This document shows positions 11,321 to 21,399 of a DNA stretch of 64,000 nt, in pieces; position 1 is the stretch's first letter, and every line of letters starts with the position of its first letter. Below the pieces are notes generated by a model. That model saw nothing but the letters and a program-made list of their open reading frames with translations, ran no database searches and was not told where the DNA came from. The DNA lies in contig NZ_JAWHTD010000001.1 in NCBI RefSeq assembly GCF_032586235.1, positions 1-64,000 of the forward strand, written 5' to 3'. Both the position numbers and the translations under genes were made by a program. Source of the DNA: Aestuariicoccus sp032586235 (GTDB taxonomy: Bacteria; Pseudomonadota; Alphaproteobacteria; Rhodobacterales; Rhodobacteraceae).

Positions 11321-11785
11321 ATGGCACGTTTGGTGCGGATTGATCTGACATGGGATGAGGGCGCGGACAGGTCCCTGGGCCTGCCCGCCTATGCCACGGC
11401 GGGCGCGGCGGGCGCAGATCTGCGCGCCAACCTGCCGGGGCGCGAGGCAATGACGCTGGCCCCCGGCGCGCGGGCGCTGGTGCCGACGGGCCTGCGGCTG
11501 GCGATCCCCGAGGGCTACGAGGCGCAGGTCCGGCCCCGCTCCGGTCTGGCGCTGAAGCACGGCATCACCCTGCCCAACAGCCCCGGCACGATCGACGCGG
11601 ATTATCGCGGCCCGCTTGGTGTGATCGTGATGAACGCCGGGGCCGAACCCTTTGAGATCGCCCACGGCATGCGCATCGCGCAGCTGGTCGTGGCCCCCGT
11701 GGTGCAGGCCCGGTTCGAGCTGGTCGAGACCCTGCCGGGCACGGCGCGCGGCGCGGGCGGTTTCGGGTCGACGGGGGTCGGCTGA
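11321..11785 (+). CDS. dut: deoxyuridine 5'-triphosphate nucleotidohydrolase (dUTPase)
   Basis: 154 residues, normal for trimeric dUTPases. The motifs are in order: AGAAGADLRAN, RSGLALKHGI, GTIDADYRGPLGVI and the C-terminal Gly-rich RGAGGFGSTGVG that closes over the substrate. It hydrolyses dUTP to dUMP and PPi, keeping uracil out of DNA and feeding dTMP synthesis. Start choice is uncertain: AGGAG abuts the ATG at 11321 directly, whereas TTG at 11330 (9 bases away) would have better spacing. The stop overlaps the next start by one base. Confidence 0.95.
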   Translation: MARLVRIDLTWDEGADRSLGLPAYATAGAAGADLRANLPGREAMTLAPGARALVPTGLRLAIPEGYEAQVRPRSGLALKHGITLPNSPGTIDADYRGPLGVIVMNAGAEPFEIAHGMRIAQLVVAPVVQARFELVETLPGTARGAGGFGSTGVG

Positions 11786-12828
11786 TGCTGATGGTGCTGG
11801 GTCTGGCGGCGGTGCTCTGGGGCATTGGCCATCTGATGGGCGCGCCCAAGGCGGCGCGGGTCTATATGCTCGGCCTGCTCTACGTGGCGGTGCTGGCGCT
11901 GCACCTGGTGCTGCCGGCGGGCCATCCGCTGCGCATGGCCACCGGCGAAAGCGCGGCGCTGTGGCTGATTCTCGGTGGCTTTGCCGCTTTGGCGCTGATC
12001 TATCGCGCGGTGCTGGGGCGGCTGCGCAGCCGGGCGCAGGCGAACGAGGCCGCATCGGCCCCGCCAGCGCGCCCCGGCACGTTTTCGGCCACGGAACTGG
12101 AACGCTATGCCCGCCACATGGTGCTGCGCGAACTGGGCGGTCCGGGGCAGAAGCGCCTGCGCGAAGCCAGCGTGCTGGTGATCGGCGCGGGCGGGCTGGG
12201 CGCGCCCGCGCTGCAATATCTGGCGGCCGCCGGGGTGGGGACCATCGGGGTAATCGACGACGACGTGGTCGAGAACGCCAACCTGCAGCGGCAGGTGATC
12301 CACCGCGACGACATGATCGGCACGCCCAAGGTCTTTTCCGCCGAGGCGGCGATGAAGGCGCAGAACCCCTACGTGACCGTCCGCCCCTACAAGCGGCGCC
12401 TGGAGGCCGGGGTCGCCGAGGAGCTTTTTGCCGAGTATGACGTGATCCTCGATGGCACCGACAATTTCGAGACGCGCTACCTGGCCAACCGCGCGGCTGT
12501 GGCGGTGGGCAAGCCGCTGGTCTCGGGCGCGCTCAGCCAGTGGGAGGGCCAGTTGAGCGTCTTCCATCCCGCCGAGGGCGGCCCCTGTTACCAATGCGTC
12601 TTTCCCGAGGCCCCCGCGCCGGGGCTGGCGCCTTCTTGCGCCGAGGCGGGGGTTCTGGGGCCTTTGCCCGGCGTGGTCGGCGCGATGATGGCGGTCGAGA
12701 CGATCAAGCTGATCGCGGGCGCCGGCGCGCCGCTTCGGGGCGAGATGCTGATCTACGATGCGCTCTGGGGCGAGACGCGCAAGATTTCGATCCCCCCGCG
12801 TGAGGGCTGCCCGGTCTGCGGATCCTGA
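11785..12828 (+). CDS. moeB: HesA/MoeB/ThiF family adenylyltransferase with N-terminal membrane segments
   Basis: 347 residues. The first 90 residues hold about three hydrophobic stretches (MLMVLGLAAVLWGIGHLMG, MLGLLYVAVLALHLVL, ALWLILGGFAALALIY). The ThiF domain follows, with RHMVLRELGGPGQKRL, the nucleotide-binding IGAGGLGAPALQYL near 130-140, DDDVVENANLQRQ, and paired zinc cysteines CYQC and CPVC. Such enzymes adenylate the C-terminal Gly of MoaD or ThiS. E. coli MoeB is about 250 residues; the extra membrane part explains the difference. Overlap with dut suggests an operon. MoeB or a ThiF-like role cannot be separated here. Confidence 0.82.
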   Translation: MLMVLGLAAVLWGIGHLMGAPKAARVYMLGLLYVAVLALHLVLPAGHPLRMATGESAALWLILGGFAALALIYRAVLGRLRSRAQANEAASAPPARPGTFSATELERYARHMVLRELGGPGQKRLREASVLVIGAGGLGAPALQYLAAAGVGTIGVIDDDVVENANLQRQVIHRDDMIGTPKVFSAEAAMKAQNPYVTVRPYKRRLEAGVAEELFAEYDVILDGTDNFETRYLANRAAVAVGKPLVSGALSQWEGQLSVFHPAEGGPCYQCVFPEAPAPGLAPSCAEAGVLGPLPGVVGAMMAVETIKLIAGAGAPLRGEMLIYDALWGETRKISIPPREGCPVCGS

Positions 12829-13013
12829 CGCCCGCGCCGCGACCGGACAGGACCATCGGATCGCACTGCGTTTCCAATGCGCATCGGCGCGACCTCGCAA
12901 TAGACGGCCATGCGGCATCGCTGCGCGCCGGTCGGTCAAAAGCCGTCAGGCCAATCCGGTCATTGCAGTCACCCGGGCGTCGCCCTAGCTAATGTGTCAA
13001 AGAGGAGATGTGC

Positions 13014-15035
13014 ATGACCAACCCGCTGCTGGACCCCTGGGAGACGCCGTTCGAGCTGCCGCCGTTCGACCGGATCGAGGACGACCATTTCGCGCCCGCC
13101 TTCGAAGAGGCGTTGACGCGGCATATGGCCGAGGTGGACGTGATCGCCTCAAACCCCGAGCCGCCCACGTTCGACAACACGATCATGGCGCTGGAAGGCG
13201 CGGGGGCTGCGCTGGACAAGGTGCTTTCGGTGTTCTTCAACGTCGCCGGGTCGGACAGCAACCCGCAAAGGCAGGATTTGCAGCGCGCGTTTTCGCCGAA
13301 GCTTTCGGCGCATTCCTCGGCCATTTTTTCCAACAAGGCGCTGTTCGCGCGCATCCGCGACCTGTGGGGCCGGCGCGACAGCCTGGGGCTGAGCGACGAG
13401 GAGGCGCGGGTGCTTTACCTCACGCATCGCGGCTTTGTCAGGGCAGGCGCGGCGCTCGAGGGCGACGCGGCCGACCGGATGGCCGAGGTCAAGTCGCGGC
13501 TGGCGGTGCTGGGCACGTCCTTCACGCAAAACCTGCTGAAGGACGAGGCGAAGTGGTTCATGCCGCTGGCCGAGGCCGATCTGGAGGGTCTGCCGGGCTT
13601 TGTCGTCGACGCGGCGCGGTCGGCCGGAGAGGCGCTGGATCAGCCCGGCCCGGTGGTCACGCTGTCGCGGTCGCTGATCGTGCCCTTTCTGCAATTCTCG
13701 CCGCGCCGCGATCTGCGCGAAAAGGCCTGGCGCGCCTGGACCAGCCGGGGCGAGAACGGCGGCGAGACCGACAACCGCGGCATCGCCGCCGAGGTGCTGG
13801 CGCTGCGCGAGGAGCGGGCGAAGCTGCTGGGCTACCCCGATTTCGCCACCTACAAGCTGGAAACCGAAATGGCCGGCAGCCCCGAACGGGTGCGCGATCT
13901 CTTGATGCAGGTCTGGCAACCGGCGCGGGCGCAGGCCATGGCCGACGCCGCCGAGATGGAAGAGATGATGCAGGCCGACGGCGTCAACGGGCCGTTGCAG
14001 GCCTGGGACTGGCGCTATTACGCCGAGAAACGGCGCAAGGCGCTGCACGATCTCGATGAGGCCGAGCTGAAGCCCTATCTGCAGTTGGAGCGCATGATCG
14101 AGGCGGCCTTCGCCTGTTCCAACCGGCTTTTCGGGCTGGAGTTCCGGCCGCTGGACGCGCCGCTCTATCACCCGGATGCGCGCGCCTGGGAGGTGACGCG
14201 GAACGGCGAACATCTGGCGGTCTTCATCGGGGATTACTTTGCGCGGGCGTCGAAACGCTCGGGGGCGTGGTGTTCGGCCTTCCGGATGCAGGCGCGGCGG
14301 CCGCTGGCCAAGACGCCCATCGTGGTGAACGTCTGCAACTTTGCCAAGCCTTCCAAGGGGCAGCCCGCGCTTTTGTCTTATGACGACGCGCGCACGCTCT
14401 TCCACGAATTCGGCCATGCGCTGCATCAGATGCTGTCGGATGTGGATTTCGGGTCGGTCGCGGGGACCTCGGTGGCGCGCGACTTCGTCGAGCTGCCCAG
14501 CCAGCTTTACGAACACTGGCTGGAGGTGCCCGAGGTGCTGGCCGAATTCGCCACCCATGCCGAAACCGGCGAGCCGATGCCCAAGGCGCTGCTGGACAAG
14601 GTGTTGGGGGCGGCGACCTTCGACATGGGGTTCCAGACCGTGGAATATGTCGCCTCGGCGCTGGTCGATCTGGCCTTTCACGAAGGCGAAGCGCCCGCCG
14701 ATCCGATGGCGAAACAGGCCGAGGTTCTCGACGAACTGGGCATGCCCGAGGCGATCGTCATGCGCCACGCCACGCCGCATTTCGCCCATGTCTTTGCGGG
14801 CGACGGCTATTCCAGCGGCTATTACAGCTACATGTGGTCCGAGGTGATGGACGCCGACGCCTTCGAGGCCTTCGAAGAGGCGGGCGGGGCGTTCGACCCG
14901 GCAACGGCCGAGCGGCTGGAACGGTTCATCCTGTCGGCGGGCGGATCGCGCGAGGCCGAAGAGCTTTACGTCGAATTCCGGGGACGGATGCCCGGGGTCG
15001 AGGCGTTGTTGAAAGGGCGCGGGCTGGCGGCCTGA
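13014..15035 (+). CDS. M3 family oligopeptidase (dipeptidyl carboxypeptidase-like)
   Basis: 673 residues, the usual size of M3 peptidases (Dcp, PrlC/OpdA). The zinc motif is HEFGH (H464-H468) in LFHEFGHALHQML, followed by the Tyr/His-rich GDGYSSGYYSYMWSEV near 605-620. It is a cytosolic enzyme finishing breakdown of short peptides. The start at 13014 is preferred over the ATG at 13008 because AGAGGAG (13001-13007) is then 6 bases upstream; the earlier ATG overlaps it. Similarity to Dcp seems higher than to oligopeptidase A, but this is not certain. Confidence 0.88.
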   Translation: MTNPLLDPWETPFELPPFDRIEDDHFAPAFEEALTRHMAEVDVIASNPEPPTFDNTIMALEGAGAALDKVLSVFFNVAGSDSNPQRQDLQRAFSPKLSAHSSAIFSNKALFARIRDLWGRRDSLGLSDEEARVLYLTHRGFVRAGAALEGDAADRMAEVKSRLAVLGTSFTQNLLKDEAKWFMPLAEADLEGLPGFVVDAARSAGEALDQPGPVVTLSRSLIVPFLQFSPRRDLREKAWRAWTSRGENGGETDNRGIAAEVLALREERAKLLGYPDFATYKLETEMAGSPERVRDLLMQVWQPARAQAMADAAEMEEMMQADGVNGPLQAWDWRYYAEKRRKALHDLDEAELKPYLQLERMIEAAFACSNRLFGLEFRPLDAPLYHPDARAWEVTRNGEHLAVFIGDYFARASKRSGAWCSAFRMQARRPLAKTPIVVNVCNFAKPSKGQPALLSYDDARTLFHEFGHALHQMLSDVDFGSVAGTSVARDFVELPSQLYEHWLEVPEVLAEFATHAETGEPMPKALLDKVLGAATFDMGFQTVEYVASALVDLAFHEGEAPADPMAKQAEVLDELGMPEAIVMRHATPHFAHVFAGDGYSSGYYSYMWSEVMDADAFEAFEEAGGAFDPATAERLERFILSAGGSREAEELYVEFRGRMPGVEALLKGRGLAA

Positions 15036-15039
15036 GCGG

Positions 15040-16029
15040 TCAGAACGGCTGGCGGGTCAGGGTAAAGCCCGCTTCGTCCAGCAGGTTCAGGATGCCGCCC
15101 GGCCCGCCCAGATGCCCCGCGCCGAAGGCAGCGACCACGGTGCCTTCGGTTGTGTCGAGCGCGTCGGTGATCACCGGGATCCAGGCCTGGTTGCGGGCCG
15201 TCAGCATCACCTGCTCCATCCGGTCGAACGACGCGTCCATCTCGGCCGGGGGCGCGGGTGCGTCGCGGCGGGCGAGGATGCGCGAGGCGATCCAGCTTTC
15301 GTAATGCGCCTCTTCGAAATAGGCGGCGAGCAGAGTGGCGAACTGATCCTCGGCGGCACCCGGCGGCAGGATCGCGGTACCGAGCATGTCGATCTGTTCT
15401 TCCAGCGGCGTCGCGGTGAAGAGCCGGAAGATCGTGTCGTAAGGTTCCAGCGACCGGGTGGGCACGCCATTTTCGCGCGCCAGCTTTTGCAGCCGGGCGT
15501 CCAGCCCGTCGGCCTCTTGCGCCATGGCGCTCATGCAGGGGGGCAGGGCCAGCAGCATCGACAGATACCAGGGCTGGAACTTGGCCGCCATGAAGGCGGG
15601 CAGGCCGCGTTCGGCGGCGGCCTCGGCCAGGGTCTGCCAGGCGGCGGCGTCCATCAGCTCGGGCAGGCTGGTGTCGCGCAGGGTGATCATGCCCGGATCT
15701 GTGGCGATGGCCTTTTGCAGCTCTTTCTCCTCGGCCTTGGTGATTTCGAGCAGCAGCAGGGCGGCGTTCTCGACCACGGGTGCCAGCCGTGCTGTCGGGC
15801 CGTCGAGGCGGGGATCGCCCAGATGCATCGTGCCGATGACATGCAGCACCTCGCCGTCACGCTCGGCCCGCCAGTGGTTGCCGCTGGTATAGGGCGCGGC
15901 GGCGGTGGCTGCGGTCAGCTCGGTGCGTTCGGCCCCGGTCAGGGTGGGCCGCAGATCGGTGCCGGTGCATTGCGCGGATGCAGCGCTGGCCAGGACCCAG
16001 ATCAGACAGGCCGTCAGGAAACGTGTCAT
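15040..16029 (-). CDS. TraB/GumN family secreted protein
   Basis: 329 residues. A signal peptide ends near ASAASAQ; the mature part has GTMHLGDPR near residue 67 and FGAGHLGGPGG near the C-terminus, the two conserved blocks of the TraB/GumN family. Family members related to Tiki have proposed metalloprotease-like activity, but bacterial functions are mostly unknown. The protein is likely periplasmic. The gene is convergent with the M3 peptidase gene, stops 4 bases apart. Confidence 0.82.
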   Translation of the reverse strand: MTRFLTACLIWVLASAASAQCTGTDLRPTLTGAERTELTAATAAAPYTSGNHWRAERDGEVLHVIGTMHLGDPRLDGPTARLAPVVENAALLLLEITKAEEKELQKAIATDPGMITLRDTSLPELMDAAAWQTLAEAAAERGLPAFMAAKFQPWYLSMLLALPPCMSAMAQEADGLDARLQKLARENGVPTRSLEPYDTIFRLFTATPLEEQIDMLGTAILPPGAAEDQFATLLAAYFEEAHYESWIASRILARRDAPAPPAEMDASFDRMEQVMLTARNQAWIPVITDALDTTEGTVVAAFGAGHLGGPGGILNLLDEAGFTLTRQPF

Positions 16030-16092
16030 TCATGCCTCATGCGTTTGCAGGGACGGTAGGCCGGGTGATGGACACCGGCAAGGGCGCAGGCG

Positions 16093-16779
16093 ATGATTCA
16101 GCCCATGCAGCGGGAAAGCGATCTTTATGCGCCGGTCAAGGCGCTGTTGCAGCGGCAGGGCTATGCCGTCAAGGGCGAGGTCGGCGCGGCCGACCTGGTG
16201 GCGGTGCGTGGCGGCGAGCCGCCGGTGATCGTCGAGCTGAAGCTGCGGATCACCCTGGCGCTCTATCATCAGGCGGTGGCGCGGCTGACGCTGAGCGAGC
16301 ATGTCTACATCGCGGTGCCGCGCCCGACCGGGAAGACGGCGAAACGGGCGCTCAAGGACAATCTGGCGATGTGCCGGCGGCTGGGGCTGGGGTTCATCAC
16401 CGTGCGCGCCGACGGGCGGGCCGAGGTGCAATGCGATCCGGGCGCGGCACGCCTGCGCCGGAACCCACAAAAGGCCGCAAGGCTCTTGCGCGAGTTCGAG
16501 CGGTTGCGGGGCGATCCGAACGACGGGGGTGCTACACGGCACGGGATCGTCACCGCCTACCGCCAGGATGCGTTGGCCTGCGCCGCGCATCTGGCCGAGG
16601 CGCAAGCGCCCTGCAAGGGGGCGGAGGTGGCCCGGGCCACCGGCATTGCCAGGGCGACGACGCTGATGCGCGACAACCATTACGGCTGGTTCGACCGCGT
16701 CGGCACCGGGCTCTATGCGCTGACCGACACGGGCCGCGCCGGGCTGGTGCATTGGGCCGGAAGCTGGGAGGACGGCTGA
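16093..16779 (+). CDS. DUF2161 family PD-(D/E)XK-like protein
   Basis: 228 residues. The N-terminal third contains EVGAADLVAV followed by PPVIVELKLR, matching the acidic-x-ELK core of PD-(D/E)XK nucleases, and the family DUF2161 has been called a putative PD-(D/E)XK phosphodiesterase. The C-terminal part (about 150-228) resembles a winged-helix or HTH module (GAEVARATGIARATTLMRDN). It is probably a DNA- or RNA-acting enzyme of unknown role. It stands alone between a TraB-like gene and the tyrosinase pair. Confidence 0.7.
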   Translation: MIQPMQRESDLYAPVKALLQRQGYAVKGEVGAADLVAVRGGEPPVIVELKLRITLALYHQAVARLTLSEHVYIAVPRPTGKTAKRALKDNLAMCRRLGLGFITVRADGRAEVQCDPGAARLRRNPQKAARLLREFERLRGDPNDGGATRHGIVTAYRQDALACAAHLAEAQAPCKGAEVARATGIARATTLMRDNHYGWFDRVGTGLYALTDTGRAGLVHWAGSWEDG

Positions 16780-16815
16780 GGCTGGGCGCGGCGGCGCGGC
16801 CCCGGGGCACATCGC

Positions 16816-17223
16816 TCAGGGCTGGTCCAGCAGGCGGATGCCGCGCAGATCGTCGGGTCCGGCGGGGCGGTCGCCCTCTGGTGTCTTCACGATACCGGTC
16901 AGCGTTGTCTCGCCTTCCATAAGCGCATCGCGGGGCAGCAGGATCTGGTGATATTGCTCGTCCGCCGGATTGAGCTGGCCGAAAAACGCCACCCCGCCGA
17001 CGATGCGCCCGTCGGGCGCGACGAGGATCAACTCGGCCCCGTTGGGCAGCGCGCCGGTGATCACCTCGACGGTCAGCGGGTCGTCATGCGGCGGCACGGT
17101 CAGGCTGAGCTGAGCCGGGGCCATACCGTCGTCAGGTGCTGTCTGCGCCATGGGAAGCGAGGACCAAAGGATCGCGGCCCCGCCAAGGGCCGCGATGCAG
17201 GTTATGAGGGCAAGGGGTTTCAC
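16816..17223 (-). CDS. small secreted protein paired with tyrosinase
   Basis: 135 residues from a GTG at 17223. A signal peptide (VKPLALITCIAALGGAA up to MAQT) precedes a compact beta-rich domain with no Cys-rich or His-rich motif. The GTG lies 5 bases after the tyrosinase stop on the same strand, so the two are almost certainly one transcript. Bacterial tyrosinases often need a small helper (for example MelC1) for copper loading; this protein lacks obvious copper ligands, so helper function is only a context-based guess. I do not recognise the family. Confidence 0.65.
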   Translation of the reverse strand: MKPLALITCIAALGGAAILWSSLPMAQTAPDDGMAPAQLSLTVPPHDDPLTVEVITGALPNGAELILVAPDGRIVGGVAFFGQLNPADEQYHQILLPRDALMEGETTLTGIVKTPEGDRPAGPDDLRGIRLLDQP

Positions 17224-17228
17224 CCCAT

Positions 17229-18845
17229 TCAGATGGCCTCGACATCGACCGAAATCAACTGTCCGGCGATGGCGCCGGCGGAGTCCAGCCGTTTCGACGG
17301 ATCGACCTCTGCTGCGGCCATGGCGAAGGTCAGCTCGCCGCCGGGCACCAGCGTGCCGGTCGCCTCGAGCCGGTTCAGCGCCTCGGTGATGTCGATGGAG
17401 ACGGTGAAAGGATCGCTGTGGGAATGGACCACGCCGAAGAACTCGAACGACCCGGCCAGATCCGGGCTGTCGGGCGCGGTCTGGGGTGTGTCGCCCTGAG
17501 GCGCCATGAAGAAGTTGAACCGCAGGCCCTGAACGTTTTCGGGCGGCACGAAGGTGATATGCGCGATGTGGCGCACCTGGCTCATCGGGGCGGTGAGGGT
17601 GTTGGTGAACGCCTCGTTCAGCGCCACACCGGCGATGCCCGCGTTGAAGGCGCTGAAGGCCTCGGTGCGCACGTTCGAGGCATTGTTTGTGGCCACCATC
17701 AGCGCGCGGGGCGGCGCGTCGACCAGCTCTTCGCCGGTGGCGCGGGTATAGCTGTAGCCCCAGCGCCCGATGTCCATGTAATCGCCCGCGGTGGTGTCCT
17801 GGGTCACCTTGTTGCCGTCGCCGTCGATGAAGAACAGGAACGGCTCGCGATTGAAGGCCGGGGCGTCGGCGGGCAGGGGCAGGGCGGATAGGCCCAGCTT
17901 GGTCTGTTTGCGCGTCCAGATGTCCCACAGCCGGTCGATGTTGCCGTGGTGCAGGTAGAACAGCGGGTCGATCGACGAAAGCAGCGTCGGCATGATCCCC
18001 CCGGTGTTGTTGTGCACTTGGTTGTGGGGCTGGCCCTCGATCACGGCGGAACCGCGCATCCCCCGATGATGGTTCGGGGCCTTGGGGCTATTGAAGGCCG
18101 AAGACGGATCGTTCGGGGCCGGTTTGACGAAGATCTCGGGCTTGAGCCCGCCGAGCACGATCTCGGGCTGGACGAATTCGAGCGCGCGATCGGTCAGATC
18201 CGGGTTTTGCGCGGTCTTGGTGCGCCCGATGGAGCGGGGCGTGGCGAAATTGGCCTGCACACTGCCGCCCCAGCCGTTCCAGAACATGTCAAAGCCGGTG
18301 TTGCCGCGGATCGTCTCCTGCGCGAGCTGGGCGTCATCGAAGCTTTCCCAGTAGGCGCGGGTGGCGTCCTCGTAATCGGCGGCGAAGCTGGCCCAGTCGG
18401 CGGGGAAATGGCTGCTGGTCGGGTCGAGAGCATTGTCGCTGCCGAACATGGCCGCGGGCAGGCGCTGTTCGGTCGACCAGTCCCAATAGGGCAGCGAGAA
18501 TTCGGGGTTCTTGCTGTGGATGCGGATCTTGTGTTCGAAATAGGCCAGGAACGGACGGTGCCAGACGAAGAACCACCAGTTGCCATGCGGACAATCCAGC
18601 AGGTGGATGAAGGCGTTACGATACCAGTTGTGCGGATGGTCCGGGTCGAGCTTGAGCATCTCCGCGACGCCTGCGCGGTAGCTGTCGACGTCTTCCTGCG
18701 CGTCCTTGGCCATGACGTTCTTGCGGATACCGGCATAGGTGCCCTGGGCAGACAGCAGCGCCGGGGCGGCCAGTGCGACGGAGCCGGCAAGCGCGCCACG
18801 GAGGACGGAACGGCGGGTGGTCTTGAGGTGGGGGATGTCTGTCAT
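17229..18845 (-). CDS. Tat-exported tyrosinase / polyphenol oxidase
   Basis: 538 residues. A twin-arginine signal (TTRRSVLRG, then a hydrophobic stretch to about 34) directs export of the folded copper enzyme. CuA ligands lie in FIHLLDCPHGNWWFFVWHRP (H81, H87, H96) and CuB ligands in GQPHNQVHNN (H274, H278) and FYLHHGNIDRLW (H299/H300). The C-terminal 200 residues resemble the beta-domain found after the catalytic core in plant-type polyphenol oxidases. It probably oxidises phenols to quinones, giving melanin or detoxifying aromatics. CAGGAG 7 bases before the ATG at 18845 supports the start. Confidence 0.92.
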   Translation of the reverse strand: MTDIPHLKTTRRSVLRGALAGSVALAAPALLSAQGTYAGIRKNVMAKDAQEDVDSYRAGVAEMLKLDPDHPHNWYRNAFIHLLDCPHGNWWFFVWHRPFLAYFEHKIRIHSKNPEFSLPYWDWSTEQRLPAAMFGSDNALDPTSSHFPADWASFAADYEDATRAYWESFDDAQLAQETIRGNTGFDMFWNGWGGSVQANFATPRSIGRTKTAQNPDLTDRALEFVQPEIVLGGLKPEIFVKPAPNDPSSAFNSPKAPNHHRGMRGSAVIEGQPHNQVHNNTGGIMPTLLSSIDPLFYLHHGNIDRLWDIWTRKQTKLGLSALPLPADAPAFNREPFLFFIDGDGNKVTQDTTAGDYMDIGRWGYSYTRATGEELVDAPPRALMVATNNASNVRTEAFSAFNAGIAGVALNEAFTNTLTAPMSQVRHIAHITFVPPENVQGLRFNFFMAPQGDTPQTAPDSPDLAGSFEFFGVVHSHSDPFTVSIDITEALNRLEATGTLVPGGELTFAMAAAEVDPSKRLDSAGAIAGQLISVDVEAI

Positions 18846-18988
18846 GGTCAATCTCCTGAAGTATGATTGGGGTCTGCTGCCCCATTGGGATGGTTGGAAT
18901 TGCGCCGCGTGGTCGCGCCTGGCGGAAATAGGGTTTTCCGACGCCCGGCCCCGAGGTGCGGGAGTTGGAAATTTGAAATACACCTTTA

Positions 18989-19016
18989 AGTATAACACGG
19001 AAAAGGCGTGCGGTAA
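18989..19016 (-). promoter_or_regulatory. candidate sigma70 promoter of the tyrosinase gene
   Basis: On the minus strand TTACCG (19016-19011), a 16-base spacer and TATACT (18994-18989) form a moderate -35/-10 pair inside an AT-rich stretch that contrasts with the GC-rich surroundings. The predicted leader to the ATG at 18845 is about 140 bases. The -35 is weak, so an activator may be needed. Confidence 0.45.
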
Positions 19017-19081
19017 GCGAAAAATTCCCGGGGGCTGCGGTGCGGGTCGTGAATATGCGCAAAATTTTTGTGGATGCCATG

Positions 19082-19110
19082 TTGACACGACTCGGGCCTG
19101 TCCTTAGCTA
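19082..19110 (+). promoter_or_regulatory. sigma70-type promoter of groES-groEL
   Basis: TTGACA (19082-19087) and TAGCTA (19105-19110) are separated by 17 bases, close to the housekeeping consensus. The CIRCE operator begins 8 bases further on, so bound HrcA would cover the transcription start. Confidence 0.75.
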
Positions 19111-19117
19111 CACGCCG

Positions 19118-19144
19118 TTAGCACTCGAACGAGGTGAGTGCTAA
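19118..19144 (+). promoter_or_regulatory. CIRCE operator (HrcA binding site)
   Basis: A perfect inverted repeat TTAGCACTC, 9 bases, GAGTGCTAA matches the CIRCE consensus exactly. It lies between the promoter and groES, so the HrcA repressor should control the operon. The hrcA gene is not in this window. Confidence 0.95.
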
Positions 19145-19203
19145 CGGTCCGCCGGAGATCGGCGGGACCATTGGGAAAAACTTTGAGCCAAGGAGCTGCA
19201 AAG

Positions 19204-19515
19204 ATGGCATTCAAACCGCTTCATGACCGCGTGCTTGTGCGTCGCGTGGAAAGCGACGAAAAGACCAAGGGTGGTCTGATCATCCCCGACAGTGCCAAGG
19301 AAAAGCCCGCCGAGGGCATCGTTGTCGCTTGTGGCGAAGGCGCACGCAAGGACAGCGGCGAACTGATCGAGATGGCCGTTTCGGCCGGTGACAAGATCCT
19401 GTTCGGCAAGTGGTCGGGCACCGAAGTCACGATCGACGGCGAAGAGCTGCTGATCATGAAGGAATCCGACATCCTCGGGATCATCGAGGATTCCGCAGCC
19501 GCCAAGGCTGCCTGA
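19204..19515 (+). CDS. groES: co-chaperonin GroES
   Basis: 103 residues, the normal Hsp10 length. FKPLHDRVLVRRVE at the N-terminus, the mobile-loop region KTKGGLIIPDSAKEKP and the C-terminal VTIDGEELLIMKESDILGII are classic. It caps GroEL during ATP-driven protein folding in the cytosol. AGGAG lies 8 bases before the ATG at 19204. It is first in the groES-groEL operon, under a sigma70 promoter with CIRCE. Confidence 0.97.
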   Translation: MAFKPLHDRVLVRRVESDEKTKGGLIIPDSAKEKPAEGIVVACGEGARKDSGELIEMAVSAGDKILFGKWSGTEVTIDGEELLIMKESDILGIIEDSAAAKAA

Positions 19516-19546
19516 CCGGACCCTGATCCAACCGAAACGTCCGAGC

Positions 19547-19571
19547 GGTGCGCATGAATGCGCACCCTACG
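19547..19571. repeat. palindromic intergenic repeat between groES and groEL (copy 1)
   Basis: GGTGCGCA (19547-19554), loop TGAA and TGCGCACC (19559-19566) form a perfect 8-bp stem, followed by CTACG. The same element, including the CTACG tail, recurs at 41368-41393. Here it sits in the 87-base spacer of an operon, where an RNA hairpin could affect groES:groEL stoichiometry. Confidence 0.85.
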
Positions 19572-19602
19572 TGAACGCAATTCAAGATAAGGAAGATCGG
19601 AC

Positions 19603-21246
<1,644 letters not shown>

Positions 21247-21311
21247 GACCCGCGTACGCGTCCTTCGGGGCGCGGGATGCCGGGCGATACATCGCTTGCG
21301 ACAACAATGAA

Positions 21312-21343
21312 GGGGCTGCCATCCGGCGGCCCCTTTTTCTTTT
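21312..21343 (+). terminator. rho-independent terminator of groES-groEL
   Basis: GGGGCTGCC (21312-21320), loop ATCC and GGCGGCCCC (21325-21333, one G-U pair) form a 9-bp stem followed by TTTTTCTTTT. Confidence 0.88.
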
Positions 21344-21399
21344 GACACGCACCTCTTTGGCGGGAATTCTGCGGGTCATATTTCATTGAGGAGTTGATC

